Assembly (NCBI RefSeq): GCF_039538365.1
Contig: NZ_BAABCA010000003.1
Coordinates: forward strand, 186,001-250,000
Reading direction: 5' to 3'
Source of the DNA: Postechiella marina
GTDB taxonomy: Bacteria; Bacteroidota; Bacteroidia; Flavobacteriales; Flavobacteriaceae
DNA: 64,000 nt
Position 1 is the first letter of the stretch; each line of letters starts with the position of its first letter. Below the pieces are notes generated by a model. It saw only the letters and a list, made by a program, of their open reading frames with translations. It had not been told where the DNA came from and made no database searches. The position numbers were made by a program, and so were the translations under genes. This document shows, piece after piece, positions 41,381-50,153 of this stretch.

Positions 41381-42625
41381 TTATTCTTCTCGTAATGCTT
41401 CTATTGGTTTTATACTTGTGGCTTTAAATGCTGGAATTAACCCTATTAATGTTCCTAAAACAACTAATATAATTAAGGCTATAAATACAACTGCTATAGA
41501 TACAGATGCGTTAACTATAGTGGCATCTGGACCTTGGCCAAAAGCTGAATCTAGACCTATTAAAATTAACCCGCCAGTAATAATTCCAAAAATCCCTGCT
41601 ACTAATGTTAAAAAAACTGCCTCTACAACTATTTGCCTTTTAATCTCATAAGGTGTTGCTCCCAAAGCTCTTCTTACTCCTATTTCTTTGGTACGCTCTT
41701 TAACTGTTATTAATAATATATTACCAATGGCAAAAACACCTGCAAATAGGGTTGCAATGCCTACAAACCAAGTTAAAAACTGCATTCCTGTTAAAAAGCC
41801 TGTAACTCTTCCAAACTCTTTTCCTGCATTAGCACTGCCAAATGCACGATTGTCTTCTGGGTGTATATCGTTTAAGTTTTTTAATAATAGTTTGGCATCC
41901 CGTTCTATTTGAACGATATTATATTCTGGTTTTCCAGTAATCATCATCCAACCAATACGATCGCCTTGATTATAAACTTGCTGAAATGTAGTAAACGGAA
42001 TATGGATTTCTGTAGAAGGCCCCATATTAATTGTAGATGTTTTAAAAACCCCAACAACCATAAAATTGATATCATTAATTTGAATATAGTTTCCTACTGC
42101 TTCCACATTTTTTTGAAACAGTTGCTTATATATTTCTTCTGATATAACAGCTACTTTTTTTCTACTATCAATATCACTTTGGTTAATAAAACGACCGCTT
42201 ATTAATCTCTTTTTTTCTACAACATCTAACAAAGGGTAATCTCCAGCAACTAAAAAGCTACCAGACATTAAGTTTCGAACTACATCTGTGTTTCTTTGGT
42301 TTCTGGGCACTACAAACTCAATACCCTCAATATTTTCTTCTATTTTTTTAGCATCGGTTAAAGATAAGTTTACACGTCTCCCTTCTTGAAAACCTTTAAA
42401 CGGTTTACTTGTACTTTGCCCCCAAATAAATACACTATTGGTTGCAAAATCACCAAATAAGCGATTAAAAGAGTTTTCTAATCCCTTTGCAGACCCTAAT
42501 AAACCTATAAGCAACAATATGCCCCACCAAACACCAACCATGGTTAAAACAGACCTTAGTTTGTTTTTACTAAAGCTATCATAAACTTCCTGCCAGGTAT
42601 CTCTTTCGAATAAAAATCTTAACAT
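41381..42625 (-). CDS. MacB-like ABC transporter permease (second copy)
   Basis: The 414-residue permease has one N-terminal helix (MVGVWWGILLLIGLLGSAKG), a large MacB periplasmic core domain (about 50-270) and three C-terminal helices. The FtsX-type coupling motif is VKERTKEIGVRRALGATPYEI. There is no nucleotide-binding domain; that is supplied by the gene at 43850-44551. It is a paralogue of the permease encoded just upstream (2-base gap). The pair probably forms a heterodimer. Confidence 0.9.
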   Translation of the reverse strand: MLRFLFERDTWQEVYDSFSKNKLRSVLTMVGVWWGILLLIGLLGSAKGLENSFNRLFGDFATNSVFIWGQSTSKPFKGFQEGRRVNLSLTDAKKIEENIEGIEFVVPRNQRNTDVVRNLMSGSFLVAGDYPLLDVVEKKRLISGRFINQSDIDSRKKVAVISEEIYKQLFQKNVEAVGNYIQINDINFMVVGVFKTSTINMGPSTEIHIPFTTFQQVYNQGDRIGWMMITGKPEYNIVQIERDAKLLLKNLNDIHPEDNRAFGSANAGKEFGRVTGFLTGMQFLTWFVGIATLFAGVFAIGNILLITVKERTKEIGVRRALGATPYEIKRQIVVEAVFLTLVAGIFGIITGGLILIGLDSAFGQGPDATIVNASVSIAVVFIALIILVVLGTLIGLIPAFKATSIKPIEALREE

Positions 42626-42627
42626 AA

Positions 42628-43857
42628 TTAGTCGTTTCTTAAGGCTATTATTGGTTTAATTTTCGATGCTTTTTTTGCAGGTAAATATCCCGCAATAGCT
42701 CCTGCAATTATTAAAGTGGCAGTTGCTCCTATTACTAAACTATTGCTTACTCCTGGATCTTTTATAAAAAAGTCTTTTAAACTAGGTTCTGCTAACTCTA
42801 ACACACCAACACCTATTAACAAACCAACATAACCAGCAATGGTGGTTATAAGTATAGATTCTATTAAAATGATAGAAACAATAGATTTAGGTGAAGCTCC
42901 AAGTGCTTTTCGTATTCCAATTTCTTTGGTACGTTCTTTAACTATAAAAATCATAATATTACTAATACCTACAATTCCTGCAATTAAAGTACCAAAACCA
43001 ATAACCAGAATAATAACCGTAAGCCCAAAACTCATTTGGCTTATAGCTTTAGTGCCTTGAGCCATATTACGAATTCTAATAGCTCTTTGATCGCTTTTAG
43101 CAACCGAAAATCTATTCTTTAATTTTTTAGTAAGTAACGTACTAAACGACAAGGCCTGATCGTAATCCATATCAGGGTTGTAAGTTAAATTTATCTGATT
43201 GATGTAATCATTATTACCATAAATACGCTGTGCTGTTGTTACTGGCATAAAAATCATACGCTCTTCGTTATCGCCTCCATCATCATGAAAAACGCCAACA
43301 ACTTTATAAGGTATTCCGCTTAAATTAATATACTTACCTAAAGCTTTTTCTTTAACAAATAAATCTTCTTCTACTAAACGCCCAATAACAACAATTTTAG
43401 TACGGTTTTCTAAATCATTATTATTAATATAACGACCAGATTGCATTAAGGTTTTTTCTATATATTGATGCTCTGGATGCACAGCTCTTAACGGATAACT
43501 ATTTTGTTCGTTTTTATAAGAAGCGACTACATTTTTATATATTCTTGCAGTAATAAACTCTACTTTATCGCCAAACTCTTTTTTTACATAATCGAAATCT
43601 TCATTTTTAAATTGAATACGTCTACCAGCTTGAAGGCCTTTATGCGCTTTAGTTGTTCGTCCAGAATTAATAAAAATTGAATTTGAAGCCTCGTCTACAA
43701 AAGCTTCAGAAAACGTGTTTTGCAATCCGTTTGCTATTCCAAAAAGTATGGTAAATAATAAAATAGCAAAAGCCACCGTAAAACCAGAAAGCAAACTTCT
43801 GGTTCTATTTTTATTTATACTTTGAAAAATTTCGCGCCAAAGGTCTAAATCAAACAT
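42628..43857 (-). CDS. MacB-like ABC transporter permease (first copy)
   Basis: The 409-residue protein has the same topology as its downstream paralogue: an N-terminal helix (TVAFAILLFTILFGIANGLQ), a MacB core periplasmic domain, then three helices with VKERTKEIGIRKALGASPKS, the coupling helix that contacts the ATPase. Its start overlaps the end of the ATPase gene by eight bases. Such half-permease pairs with adaptor and TolC form export pumps for peptides, antibiotics or lipophilic compounds; the substrate here is unknown. Confidence 0.9.
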   Translation of the reverse strand: MFDLDLWREIFQSINKNRTRSLLSGFTVAFAILLFTILFGIANGLQNTFSEAFVDEASNSIFINSGRTTKAHKGLQAGRRIQFKNEDFDYVKKEFGDKVEFITARIYKNVVASYKNEQNSYPLRAVHPEHQYIEKTLMQSGRYINNNDLENRTKIVVIGRLVEEDLFVKEKALGKYINLSGIPYKVVGVFHDDGGDNEERMIFMPVTTAQRIYGNNDYINQINLTYNPDMDYDQALSFSTLLTKKLKNRFSVAKSDQRAIRIRNMAQGTKAISQMSFGLTVIILVIGFGTLIAGIVGISNIMIFIVKERTKEIGIRKALGASPKSIVSIILIESILITTIAGYVGLLIGVGVLELAEPSLKDFFIKDPGVSNSLVIGATATLIIAGAIAGYLPAKKASKIKPIIALRND

Positions 43858-44551
43858 ATTGCTCTGCTCTAACTTGATCTACTTTTTTATCTTCCATAAT
43901 AACACCATCGCGTAAACGTACAATGCGTTTACACATGTTGGCTATATCTTCTTCGTGCGTTACCATTAAAATGGTTTTTCCTTCATCGTTTAAAGATTGA
44001 ATAAAAGCCATAATTTCGTGAGACGTTTTGGTATCTAATGCTCCTGTAGGCTCATCTGCCAATAAAAGTTTGGGATTTGCTGCCAAAGCTCTAGCAATAG
44101 CCACACGTTGTTTTTGTCCTCCAGAAAGCTCTTTAGGTAAATGTTTAGCCCAATTTGCTAGGCCTACTTTTTCTAAATGGAACAAAGACAACTCTTGTCT
44201 TTCTTTACGTTTTATACCTTGATAGTATAAAGGCAAAGCAACATTCTCTAGTGCAGTTTTGTAATTTATTAAATTAAAAGACTGAAAAATAAAACCTAAA
44301 AATTTATTTCTGTAAACAGCTGCTTTCTTTTCTGTAAGGTTTTTAATAGGTAATTCGTCTAGAATATAATCTCCAGAGTCGGCTTCATCTAACATGCCAA
44401 TAATATTAAGTAATGTAGATTTACCAGAACCCGAAGAGCCCATTATAGCTACCATTTCACCCTCTTCTACAGAAAGGTCTATACCTTTTAAAACATGCAA
44501 ACTAGAGTCTCCTATTGCATAGGATTTGTGAAGTTGATTGATTTTTAACAT
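43850..44551 (-). CDS. ABC transporter ATP-binding protein (MacB/LolD type)
   Basis: The 233-residue ATPase has Walker A GSSGSGKST at 38-46, signature LSGGQKQRVAIARAL, Walker B LLLADEPTGALD, and the H-loop VTHEE. The short loop sequences match the LolD/MacB/FtsE group. It is the first gene of a five-gene operon (ATPase, two permeases, adaptor, TolC), a complete tripartite efflux system. No full-consensus promoter was found in the 128 bases upstream. Confidence 0.95.
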   Translation of the reverse strand: MLKINQLHKSYAIGDSSLHVLKGIDLSVEEGEMVAIMGSSGSGKSTLLNIIGMLDEADSGDYILDELPIKNLTEKKAAVYRNKFLGFIFQSFNLINYKTALENVALPLYYQGIKRKERQELSLFHLEKVGLANWAKHLPKELSGGQKQRVAIARALAANPKLLLADEPTGALDTKTSHEIMAFIQSLNDEGKTILMVTHEEDIANMCKRIVRLRDGVIMEDKKVDQVRAEQYV

Positions 44552-44679
44552 TCTTTGATTGATTAGTTAACACTATTTATTTTAAGAGCTTACCTCAAAT
44601 TAAATAGCACAAGCTTAATGTTCTTTTACATTAGACTTTCTTTACAAAGAAATGTTACAATATTTATTATAAAAAAAAT

Positions 44680-44901
44680 TTATTCTTTTTTTAACTTAAA
44701 ATATTTACGGTAAATAAAGAAGCCTAAACCACCAACTAATATATACGGTATAGCCATTAAATACACTATACCATTATTAATACCCTCTGCTGTGGTTTGT
44801 CCCTCTTCGCTTTCTAAAACCGCACGACACATAGCGCACTGCGCATTTGCCTTTATAAAAAAGAGAAACGAAATAAGAAAAAAGAATACCTTGTTTTTCA
44901 T
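44680..44901 (-). CDS. Small CxxC membrane protein of the cytochrome oxidase operon
   Basis: The start is set at the ATG at 44901. A longer in-frame reading to 45000 runs into the DUF420 gene and gives an unlikely N-terminus. The 73-residue product has a signal or anchor (1-20, ending ANAQ), then Cys22-A-M-Cys25, and a membrane helix (about 45-65). Small proteins of this kind close the SCO/DUF420 block in flavobacteria. The paired cysteines facing the periplasm suggest a role in copper handling or disulphide chemistry for oxidase assembly, which is inference. Confidence 0.7.
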   Translation of the reverse strand: MKNKVFFFLISFLFFIKANAQCAMCRAVLESEEGQTTAEGINNGIVYLMAIPYILVGGLGFFIYRKYFKLKKE

Positions 44902-44936
44902 AATGCAGATTATTAAACCATGCTTAAAATAACTTT

Positions 44937-45470
44937 TTAAACATAATAAGGTGAAATCATTATATAAACAATAACTCCAGTAACTGCCACATATAACCAT
45001 AATGGAAATGTTATTTTGGCAATTTTTTTATGTTTTTCTATGCTATTAGTTATACCTCTAACAAATGTTATTAGTACAAAAGGAATAACAGCTACAGATA
45101 ATAAAATGTGTGTTATTAATATAAAATAGTAAATATATTTAATAGTGCCTTCGCCACCGTAAGTTGTCGAGTCGCTTGTCATATGATACAATACATACAA
45201 CACCAAAAACACAACAGAAAGCGCTATAGCAAATTTCATTAGTTTTTCGTGTGTTTGTCTATTTCCTTTTTTTATTTGTACTACCGCTAAAATTAAAACT
45301 AGAGCAGTAAGCGCATTAATAGTAGCATAAATTGGTGGTAAAAAAACAGGCAATTCTAAATCTATTTTTACACCAAAAAGAATGGCTACGGCCAAAGGAA
45401 TTACTACAGATAATACTATAATTAACTTGTTATATTTTTTTTCGTCTAAAATTTGATTGTCTTGGCTCAT
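44937..45470 (-). CDS. DUF420 family membrane protein (CtaM-like)
   Basis: The 177-residue protein has five membrane helices with LPPIYATINALTALVLILAV, then a central KLMKFAIALSVVFLVLYVLYH and ITHILLSVAVIPFVLITFVR. The conserved histidines (RQTHEKLMK, YHMTSD, ITHILL, EKHKKIAK) are typical of DUF420. In Bacillus a related protein (CtaM) is required for maturation of haem-copper oxidases. The position between SCO and the small CxxC gene agrees with an assembly role. Confidence 0.88.
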   Translation of the reverse strand: MSQDNQILDEKKYNKLIIVLSVVIPLAVAILFGVKIDLELPVFLPPIYATINALTALVLILAVVQIKKGNRQTHEKLMKFAIALSVVFLVLYVLYHMTSDSTTYGGEGTIKYIYYFILITHILLSVAVIPFVLITFVRGITNSIEKHKKIAKITFPLWLYVAVTGVIVYIMISPYYV

Positions 45471-45513
45471 AATATATTAATTAGATTTTTAAGAGAAAGG
45501 TTAAAAAAAATAA

Positions 45514-46260
45514 TTACTCGTTTAAAAGTTTTCTAATATCTTCTTTTAAATCGCTTATTTCTTCTTTAGCACCATCGTCATCAACTTTTTCTGCTTCAGA
45601 TGCAATACCTCTATAATATATAATAGGATTACCATGCGCGTCTTTTCTAGAACGAATAAATCCATTTTTATCTATTAAAGCAAAGTTACCAGAATGCTCA
45701 AAACCACCAGCAGCACTTTCTTCTTCGGCTGTATATAAATTAAAACCTTTGTTAGATAGGTTATATATAGCTTCTTTATCGCCGGTAAGAAAGTTCCAAT
45801 TAGGATTTGTAACACCGTGTTTCTGGGCATAAGCTTTTAAAACTTGTGATGTATCATGATCAGGATTTATTGTAAACGATGCTACTCCAAAGTTTTCAAA
45901 ATCTTTAAATGTATTTTGAACCTGAACCAAATTGGCATTCATTCTTGGACAAATAGTTGGGCAAGTAGTAAAGAAAAATTCTAAGACATAAACCTTACCT
46001 TCATAATCTTTATTGGTAATTGTTTTACCGTCTTGGTTTGTAAACGAAAAAGCAGGTACTTTTTTGGCTTCTCCATTAATTTCTATAAATGCTAAGTTAG
46101 ACGGTTTAGATTTATTGTTAGCTTTAAAATCTGATCTGCTTTCGTTTCTTGTTACGTCCTCAGCAGTAATTCTATCTACAATTTTTGGTATAAAATAAAT
46201 TCCAAAAACTAAAATTACAAATGCAATACCTATGTACGAATAATTATTTTTCTTCATCAC
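45514..46260 (-). CDS. SCO family copper chaperone (SenC/PrrC)
   Basis: The 248-residue protein has one N-terminal membrane helix (about 9-27) and a periplasmic thioredoxin-like domain. The copper-binding motif is seen as Cys100-P-T-I-Cys104 (FFFTTCPTICP), with the distal histidine His189 in GFEHSGNFALID. SCO proteins deliver copper to the CuA site of cytochrome oxidase subunit II and reduce its cysteines. The start overlaps the preceding gene by 17 bases. A degenerate paralogue is encoded directly upstream. Confidence 0.93.
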   Translation of the reverse strand: MMKKNNYSYIGIAFVILVFGIYFIPKIVDRITAEDVTRNESRSDFKANNKSKPSNLAFIEINGEAKKVPAFSFTNQDGKTITNKDYEGKVYVLEFFFTTCPTICPRMNANLVQVQNTFKDFENFGVASFTINPDHDTSQVLKAYAQKHGVTNPNWNFLTGDKEAIYNLSNKGFNLYTAEEESAAGGFEHSGNFALIDKNGFIRSRKDAHGNPIIYYRGIASEAEKVDDDGAKEEISDLKEDIRKLLNE

Positions 46261-46966
46261 TATTTTTTAAATCACTTGCTCTTCGGGTATCCGAGTTAAA
46301 CTCACCTTTACGCTTTTGTCTGTATTCTGTAAATAAAATACGCATATCCTCGCTCATTTTATTTTTAATTTCTGCTACTTTTATACAGTTAAAAGAATAC
46401 AATCCATAAATGGCCTTATTTTTTTCTAATTCGTTATCTGTTCTATCATCTAAACGCCCACGTTGGTTTAAATCTTTATCTATAATATAAACATGATCTG
46501 TAGAAAAGTCGTGCCTTAATGTTACTTTACTTTTTAAACTACCAAATACACCTCGAATAGTTTCTGGCTCGCCAAAAACAAAATGCCAAAATCTAATGTC
46601 TTGATAAGAACTTATTTCTTCTTTAAGTTGTTTTACAGCTTCCTCTGTTCCTTTTGGCATTACAATTACCACTTGAAACTTTTTAAAACCTTTAAATGTA
46701 TCATAAACCAATTCTTTTAGGTTTAAGGCTGTTGTGGCTTTATCCATAGGATATTTACCAAAAAAACCAAGAACTGTAATGTGGTCTTTTAAAAGAATAG
46801 TTTCTTCTGTATCAGATGTAAAACCGTTTAAGTCTAATACCGACTCGTTAACAATATCTAAAGGCGTATAATTATGTGTTGCCGGATACAAAAACAATAA
46901 AAAAGTAACAGGAAGAAAGAATAAAACTCCTAATACTACATATCTACCAACTTTCTTAAAATCCAT
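46244..46966 (-). CDS. SCO-like membrane protein lacking the copper ligands
   Basis: The 240-residue protein has an N-terminal membrane helix (about 8-27) and then a thioredoxin-like domain that aligns with the SCO protein encoded next: ITVLGFFGKYPMDKA against YVLEFFFTTCPTICP, and HVYIIDKDLNQRGR against FALIDKNGFIRSR. The two copper cysteines are replaced by Pro73 and Ala77, and the ligand histidine also appears to be lost. It probably keeps the fold but cannot bind copper in the usual way, so it may be a structural partner in oxidase assembly. It overlaps the SCO gene by 17 bases. Confidence 0.65.
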   Translation of the reverse strand: MDFKKVGRYVVLGVLFFLPVTFLLFLYPATHNYTPLDIVNESVLDLNGFTSDTEETILLKDHITVLGFFGKYPMDKATTALNLKELVYDTFKGFKKFQVVIVMPKGTEEAVKQLKEEISSYQDIRFWHFVFGEPETIRGVFGSLKSKVTLRHDFSTDHVYIIDKDLNQRGRLDDRTDNELEKNKAIYGLYSFNCIKVAEIKNKMSEDMRILFTEYRQKRKGEFNSDTRRASDLKNSDEEK

Positions 46967-46991
46967 TAAATATTTTCTTTTTTATATTTTG

Positions 46992-46999
46992 CAAAAATA
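46992..46999 (-). promoter_or_regulatory. Possible internal -7 promoter element for the SCO sub-operon
   Basis: On the minus strand, TATTTTTG matches TAnnTTTG. It directly follows the T run of the terminator at 47003-47026 and is 25 bases before the ATG at 46966. The run of T may also produce the match by chance. Confidence 0.35.
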
Positions 47000-47026
47000 A
47001 AAAAAGACGGTTTAAAAACCGTCTTT
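47000..47026 (-). terminator. Intra-operon intrinsic terminator after the subunit IV gene
   Basis: AAAGACGGTTT (47003-47013) pairs with AAACCGTCTTT (47016-47026). On the minus strand it runs into TTTTTTTATTTTT. It separates the oxidase structural genes from the SCO/DUF420 genes. Confidence 0.7.
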
Positions 47027-47082
47027 ATATATCTTATTTAACACTTGTTTTGAGCTTATTCTAACTCAAAATTATTAGTTAA

Positions 47083-47463
47083 TTAAAAATCTCTTTTTAT
47101 GTAACCGTTATCGTAAACTCTAAATACGTAACCACCTTCTTGTAGCAAGATAAATATTAGGTATAAAATTAAGAAAATACCTGTCCAAACAACAGCTCTT
47201 CTTAACCCTTTAGTTTCATCACGCATATGCATAAAATCCCAAGTAATGTAATATGCTTTTACAATAGTTAAGATTATAAAAATCCAGTTAAGTGCTTTCA
47301 TACCTAAAACCATAGATTTTCCCCATTCTGGCTTAATAATACCCAAAATAACTTCTATTGCTGTAACTATACTTAAGAAAATTAAAACTCCCCAAATTTT
47401 TTGAGTATTAGATTTAAATTTTACTAAGCCTCTAAATATTTCTAATTTATGTTCTTGTGCCAT
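47083..47463 (-). CDS. Cytochrome c oxidase subunit IV family protein (CtaF-like)
   Basis: The 126-residue protein has three membrane helices (WGVLIFLSIVTAIEVILGII, MKALNWIFIILTIVKAYYIT, AVVWTGIFLILYLIFILLQ). The FMHMRDE segment after the second helix is typical of bacterial oxidase subunit IV. It is a small accessory subunit of haem-copper oxidase. It follows the large subunit III gene. A hairpin (47481-47500) lies in the 59-base gap. Confidence 0.85.
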   Translation of the reverse strand: MAQEHKLEIFRGLVKFKSNTQKIWGVLIFLSIVTAIEVILGIIKPEWGKSMVLGMKALNWIFIILTIVKAYYITWDFMHMRDETKGLRRAVVWTGIFLILYLIFILLQEGGYVFRVYDNGYIKRDF

Positions 47464-47480
47464 TTTAAATGCTTTTTTAG

Positions 47481-47500
47481 ATTTCTTTTATCAAAGAAAT
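47481..47500. other. Intercistronic hairpin between subunit III and subunit IV genes
   Basis: ATTTCTTT (47481-47488) and AAAGAAAT (47493-47500) form a perfect 8-bp AT-rich stem with a 4-base loop. It has no T run, so it is more likely an mRNA processing or stability element than a terminator, if it is functional at all. Confidence 0.25.
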
Positions 47501-47522
47501 GAAAAGATAAACTTTTATATAA

Positions 47523-48503
47523 TTAAACTAGGTAAAAGAATGTAAATACAAATACCCATACTAAATCGACAAAGTGCCAGTATAAACCAACTTTCTCTAC
47601 CATTTCGTAACTTTTACGTTTTTCGTACGTTCCTAATACTACATTAAAGAAAATAATAATATTTAAAACAATACCAGAAAACACGTGAAAACCGTGAAAA
47701 CCTGTAATAAAGAAAAAGAAATCTGCAAATAAAGGCGAACCATACTCGTTTACATGAAGGTTTGCACCTTCTACAACTACTTTACCATTGCTTTTTAATT
47801 GCTTTAAAGACTCTGCTCTAGAAAGTACTGTTTTCTCACCTTCTTCGTTTATTACTTGTGTTCTTATTAAAACATTTTCGTTAGCTTCTAAACCATGTAT
47901 AACCTCTTCTACAGTATAAGTTGGTAAAGTGCCTTCTCCAACAAACCATAAACCGTTTTTACTTTCGTGTTGTGTTCTGTCCACATGTGTATCTGCTACA
48001 ACAAAATCTCTAAGTGCTACACGTTTACCATCTGTATCTACAAACTGAAGAATATTTCCTCCTTTAGTTTGTACTGCTCCAAAATCTCCTTTAATAAAAG
48101 TGCCCCACTCCCAAGCTTGAGATCCAACAAATATAATTCCACCAATAATGGTTAAAAACATATAAATAGTAACTTTAGACTTGTTTAAATGATGACCTGC
48201 ATCTACAGCTAATACCATAGTTACCGAAGACATGATAAGTATAAACGTCATAAACGCTACATATATCATAGGATAATTACCATGAAAAAACGGAACGTGT
48301 GTAAACACTTCGTCGGCAATTGGCCATGCATCAATAAATTTAAATCTTGAAAATCCGTAGGCTGCTAAAAAGCCTGAGAATGTTAAGGCATCCGACACGA
48401 TGAAAAACCACATCATCATTTTACCGTAACTTGCTTTTAATGGCTCGTTTCCGCCATTCCAAGTTTTACCTTCTGCTCCAGTATTTGCTACTGCTGTACT
48501 CAT
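47523..48503 (-). CDS. Cytochrome c oxidase subunit III with a large hydrophilic insertion
   Basis: The 326-residue protein has subunit III features: a first helix ASYGKMMMWFFIVSDALTFS, then FFHGNYPMIYVAFMTFILIM, IYMFLTIIGGIIFVGSQAWEW, FFFFITGFHGFHVFSGIVLN and GLYWHFVDLVWVFVFTFFYL. Between the WEW and PLFADFF segments is a hydrophilic stretch of about 115 residues (about 135-250) not found in standard subunit III; it is charged and has no obvious motif. A second, normal-sized subunit III is encoded upstream, so both may be parts of the same oxidase, as in other flavobacteria. Confidence 0.88.
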   Translation of the reverse strand: MSTAVANTGAEGKTWNGGNEPLKASYGKMMMWFFIVSDALTFSGFLAAYGFSRFKFIDAWPIADEVFTHVPFFHGNYPMIYVAFMTFILIMSSVTMVLAVDAGHHLNKSKVTIYMFLTIIGGIIFVGSQAWEWGTFIKGDFGAVQTKGGNILQFVDTDGKRVALRDFVVADTHVDRTQHESKNGLWFVGEGTLPTYTVEEVIHGLEANENVLIRTQVINEEGEKTVLSRAESLKQLKSNGKVVVEGANLHVNEYGSPLFADFFFFITGFHGFHVFSGIVLNIIIFFNVVLGTYEKRKSYEMVEKVGLYWHFVDLVWVFVFTFFYLV

Positions 48504-48531
48504 ATATAATGGTTGTTATTTAAAAGTTGCA

Positions 48532-48539
48532 CAAAAATA
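48532..48539 (-). promoter_or_regulatory. Possible -7 promoter element before the large subunit III gene
   Basis: On the minus strand, TATTTTTG matches TAnnTTTG, 28 bases before the ATG at 48503. The 137-base gap before this gene otherwise shows nothing recognisable. Confidence 0.35.
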
Positions 48540-48640
48540 ATCATTTTATTTTTCTAATGAAGCATCATCCAACAAATTTTAAACACATTAGAAAATGTTT
48601 AAAAAGATGCGTGCTTAATCATTAATAATTCAATAATAAT

Positions 48641-49222
48641 CTATCTTACAAAATATAAGAATAAAAACAGATAGACCCACAGTATATCTATAAAGTGCCA
48701 AAATGTAGCAGCCAATTCTAAGCCTAACATTTTTGTTGCCGAATACTTTTGTTTAAAATGATTATAAATTACAACCAATAAACAAATTAAACCAACAACA
48801 ACGTGCAATATATGCACCATAGCTATTAAATAAATGTAAGACATGGTTACATTACTTGTAGGTCCTGTAAAATTATATCCTGCATCTATGATTTGCTGAA
48901 AGCCCGAAAACTGACAAAACACAAACACAATACCCAAAACCAATGTAACAAGTAACCAAATAGATGTTTGTTGTCTATTCGTCTTTTTTAAAGCTTGTTT
49001 TGCTAAAATAAAAGTAATACTACTTAAAATAATAACAATAGTACTTATTAAAAAGCTATTTGGTAATTGAAAATCTTTTAACCAATCTGGTCTAGAACTA
49101 CTTACCACAAAAGCACTAGTCCAGCCTGCAAAAGACATAATTAAAGAAATAATACCAAACCATAGCATCATTTTTTTTGCTCTTCCTTTTTTTACTTCTA
49201 AAGTACCTTGAGTTAAATCCAT
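48641..49222 (-). CDS. Cytochrome c oxidase subunit III, short form
   Basis: The 193-residue protein has five membrane helices: MMLWFGIISLIMSFAGWTSA, NSFLISTIVIILSSITFILA, SIWLLVTLVLGIVFVFCQF, MSYIYLIAMVHILHVVVGL and FWHFIDILWVYLFLFLYFV. The HILHVVVG and FWHFIDILW motifs are diagnostic of haem-copper oxidase subunit III. It begins two bases after the ctaB stop and is translated from the same transcript. Confidence 0.92.
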   Translation of the reverse strand: MDLTQGTLEVKKGRAKKMMLWFGIISLIMSFAGWTSAFVVSSSRPDWLKDFQLPNSFLISTIVIILSSITFILAKQALKKTNRQQTSIWLLVTLVLGIVFVFCQFSGFQQIIDAGYNFTGPTSNVTMSYIYLIAMVHILHVVVGLICLLVVIYNHFKQKYSATKMLGLELAATFWHFIDILWVYLFLFLYFVR

Positions 49223-49224
49223 GC

Positions 49225-50118
49225 TTATCTTATAAATTTATCTATTACATAAACAATTTGTACCAATGTAATATACAATACGCTTGCTAACATTAATGTT
49301 TTAGCAGCTTTCTCTGTCATTTTTTTAAACAATTGAATAGCATAATACAACATGCCTAATCCTAAAATAAATACTACAACAGCAGCTATAATAGACAATT
49401 GTAACCTACCTGTAAAGCCAAAAACAGGGATTATAGACACCAACAATGTCCAAATAGTATACATTATAGTTTGCACAGCTGTGCCTTTATCTTGTTTTCC
49501 TGTTGGCAACATAAAAAATCCGCCACGTTTATAATCTTCAAACAAAAACCAACCAATAGCCCAAAAATGAGGGAATTGCCAAAAAAACTGAAGTGCAAAC
49601 AATGTTCCTGGCTCAATACCAAAATCGTCTGTAGCAGCAACCCAACCTAACATAAACGGTATAGCGCCAGGTATGGCTCCAACAAAAACTGCTATAGGTG
49701 TTTTTGTTTTTAAGGGTGTATACACACAAGTATATAAAAATATAGAAATAGCGCCAAACATGGCAGTTTGCTTATTAATTGTATACAATATAGCAATGCC
49801 CAAAATGGTAAAAACTAAAGCTATAATAAAAGCAGTAGTAACAGACATGCGTCCAGAAGGAATTGGCCTATTTTTTGTTCTGTGCATTAAAGCATCCAAA
49901 TCTTTTTCAATAATTTGATTAAATGCATTAGATGCTCCCACCATAAAATAGCCACCAAAAGCCAATAATACTAAGGTTTTATAATTTACTGTATCTACGC
50001 CTAATAAATATCCAGCAAGAGATGAAAACACAACGCTTAATGCCAATCGCATTTTTGTAATTTCTTTAAAATCAGAAATAACAGAAGGTGTTGCTAATGA
50101 AGAATTTGAATCACTCAA
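49225..50118 (-). CDS. ctaB: Protoheme IX farnesyltransferase (haem O synthase)
   Basis: This membrane UbiA-type prenyltransferase adds a farnesyl chain to haem B to make haem O, a precursor of haem A. The 297-residue protein has about nine helices and the Mg-diphosphate motif NAFNQIIEKDLDALMHRTKN followed by RPIPSGRM. A second Asp-rich loop lies near FLFEDYKRGGFFMLP. It is the first gene of the oxidase assembly operon, with a consensus promoter at 50154-50184. Confidence 0.95.
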   Translation of the reverse strand: MSDSNSSLATPSVISDFKEITKMRLALSVVFSSLAGYLLGVDTVNYKTLVLLAFGGYFMVGASNAFNQIIEKDLDALMHRTKNRPIPSGRMSVTTAFIIALVFTILGIAILYTINKQTAMFGAISIFLYTCVYTPLKTKTPIAVFVGAIPGAIPFMLGWVAATDDFGIEPGTLFALQFFWQFPHFWAIGWFLFEDYKRGGFFMLPTGKQDKGTAVQTIMYTIWTLLVSIIPVFGFTGRLQLSIIAAVVVFILGLGMLYYAIQLFKKMTEKAAKTLMLASVLYITLVQIVYVIDKFIR

Positions 50119-50153
50119 AGTTTAATTGTATTGATCGCTTTTAAATGCGAGTG

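Noticed and set aside
40263..41651. Several plus-strand open frames over the efflux adaptor and permease genes
   Set aside because: They lie opposite long conserved coding regions and show Ser/Ile-rich shadow composition.
44637..44660. Hairpin CTTTCTTT/AAAGAAA in the gap before the ABC operon as a terminator
   Set aside because: No T run follows on the minus strand, and the stem is all A-T except the end; left unannotated.
44902..45000. Longer N-terminus for the small CxxC protein gene
   Set aside because: The extension overlaps the DUF420 coding end and puts 33 odd residues before a good signal sequence; the ATG at 44901 is preferred.
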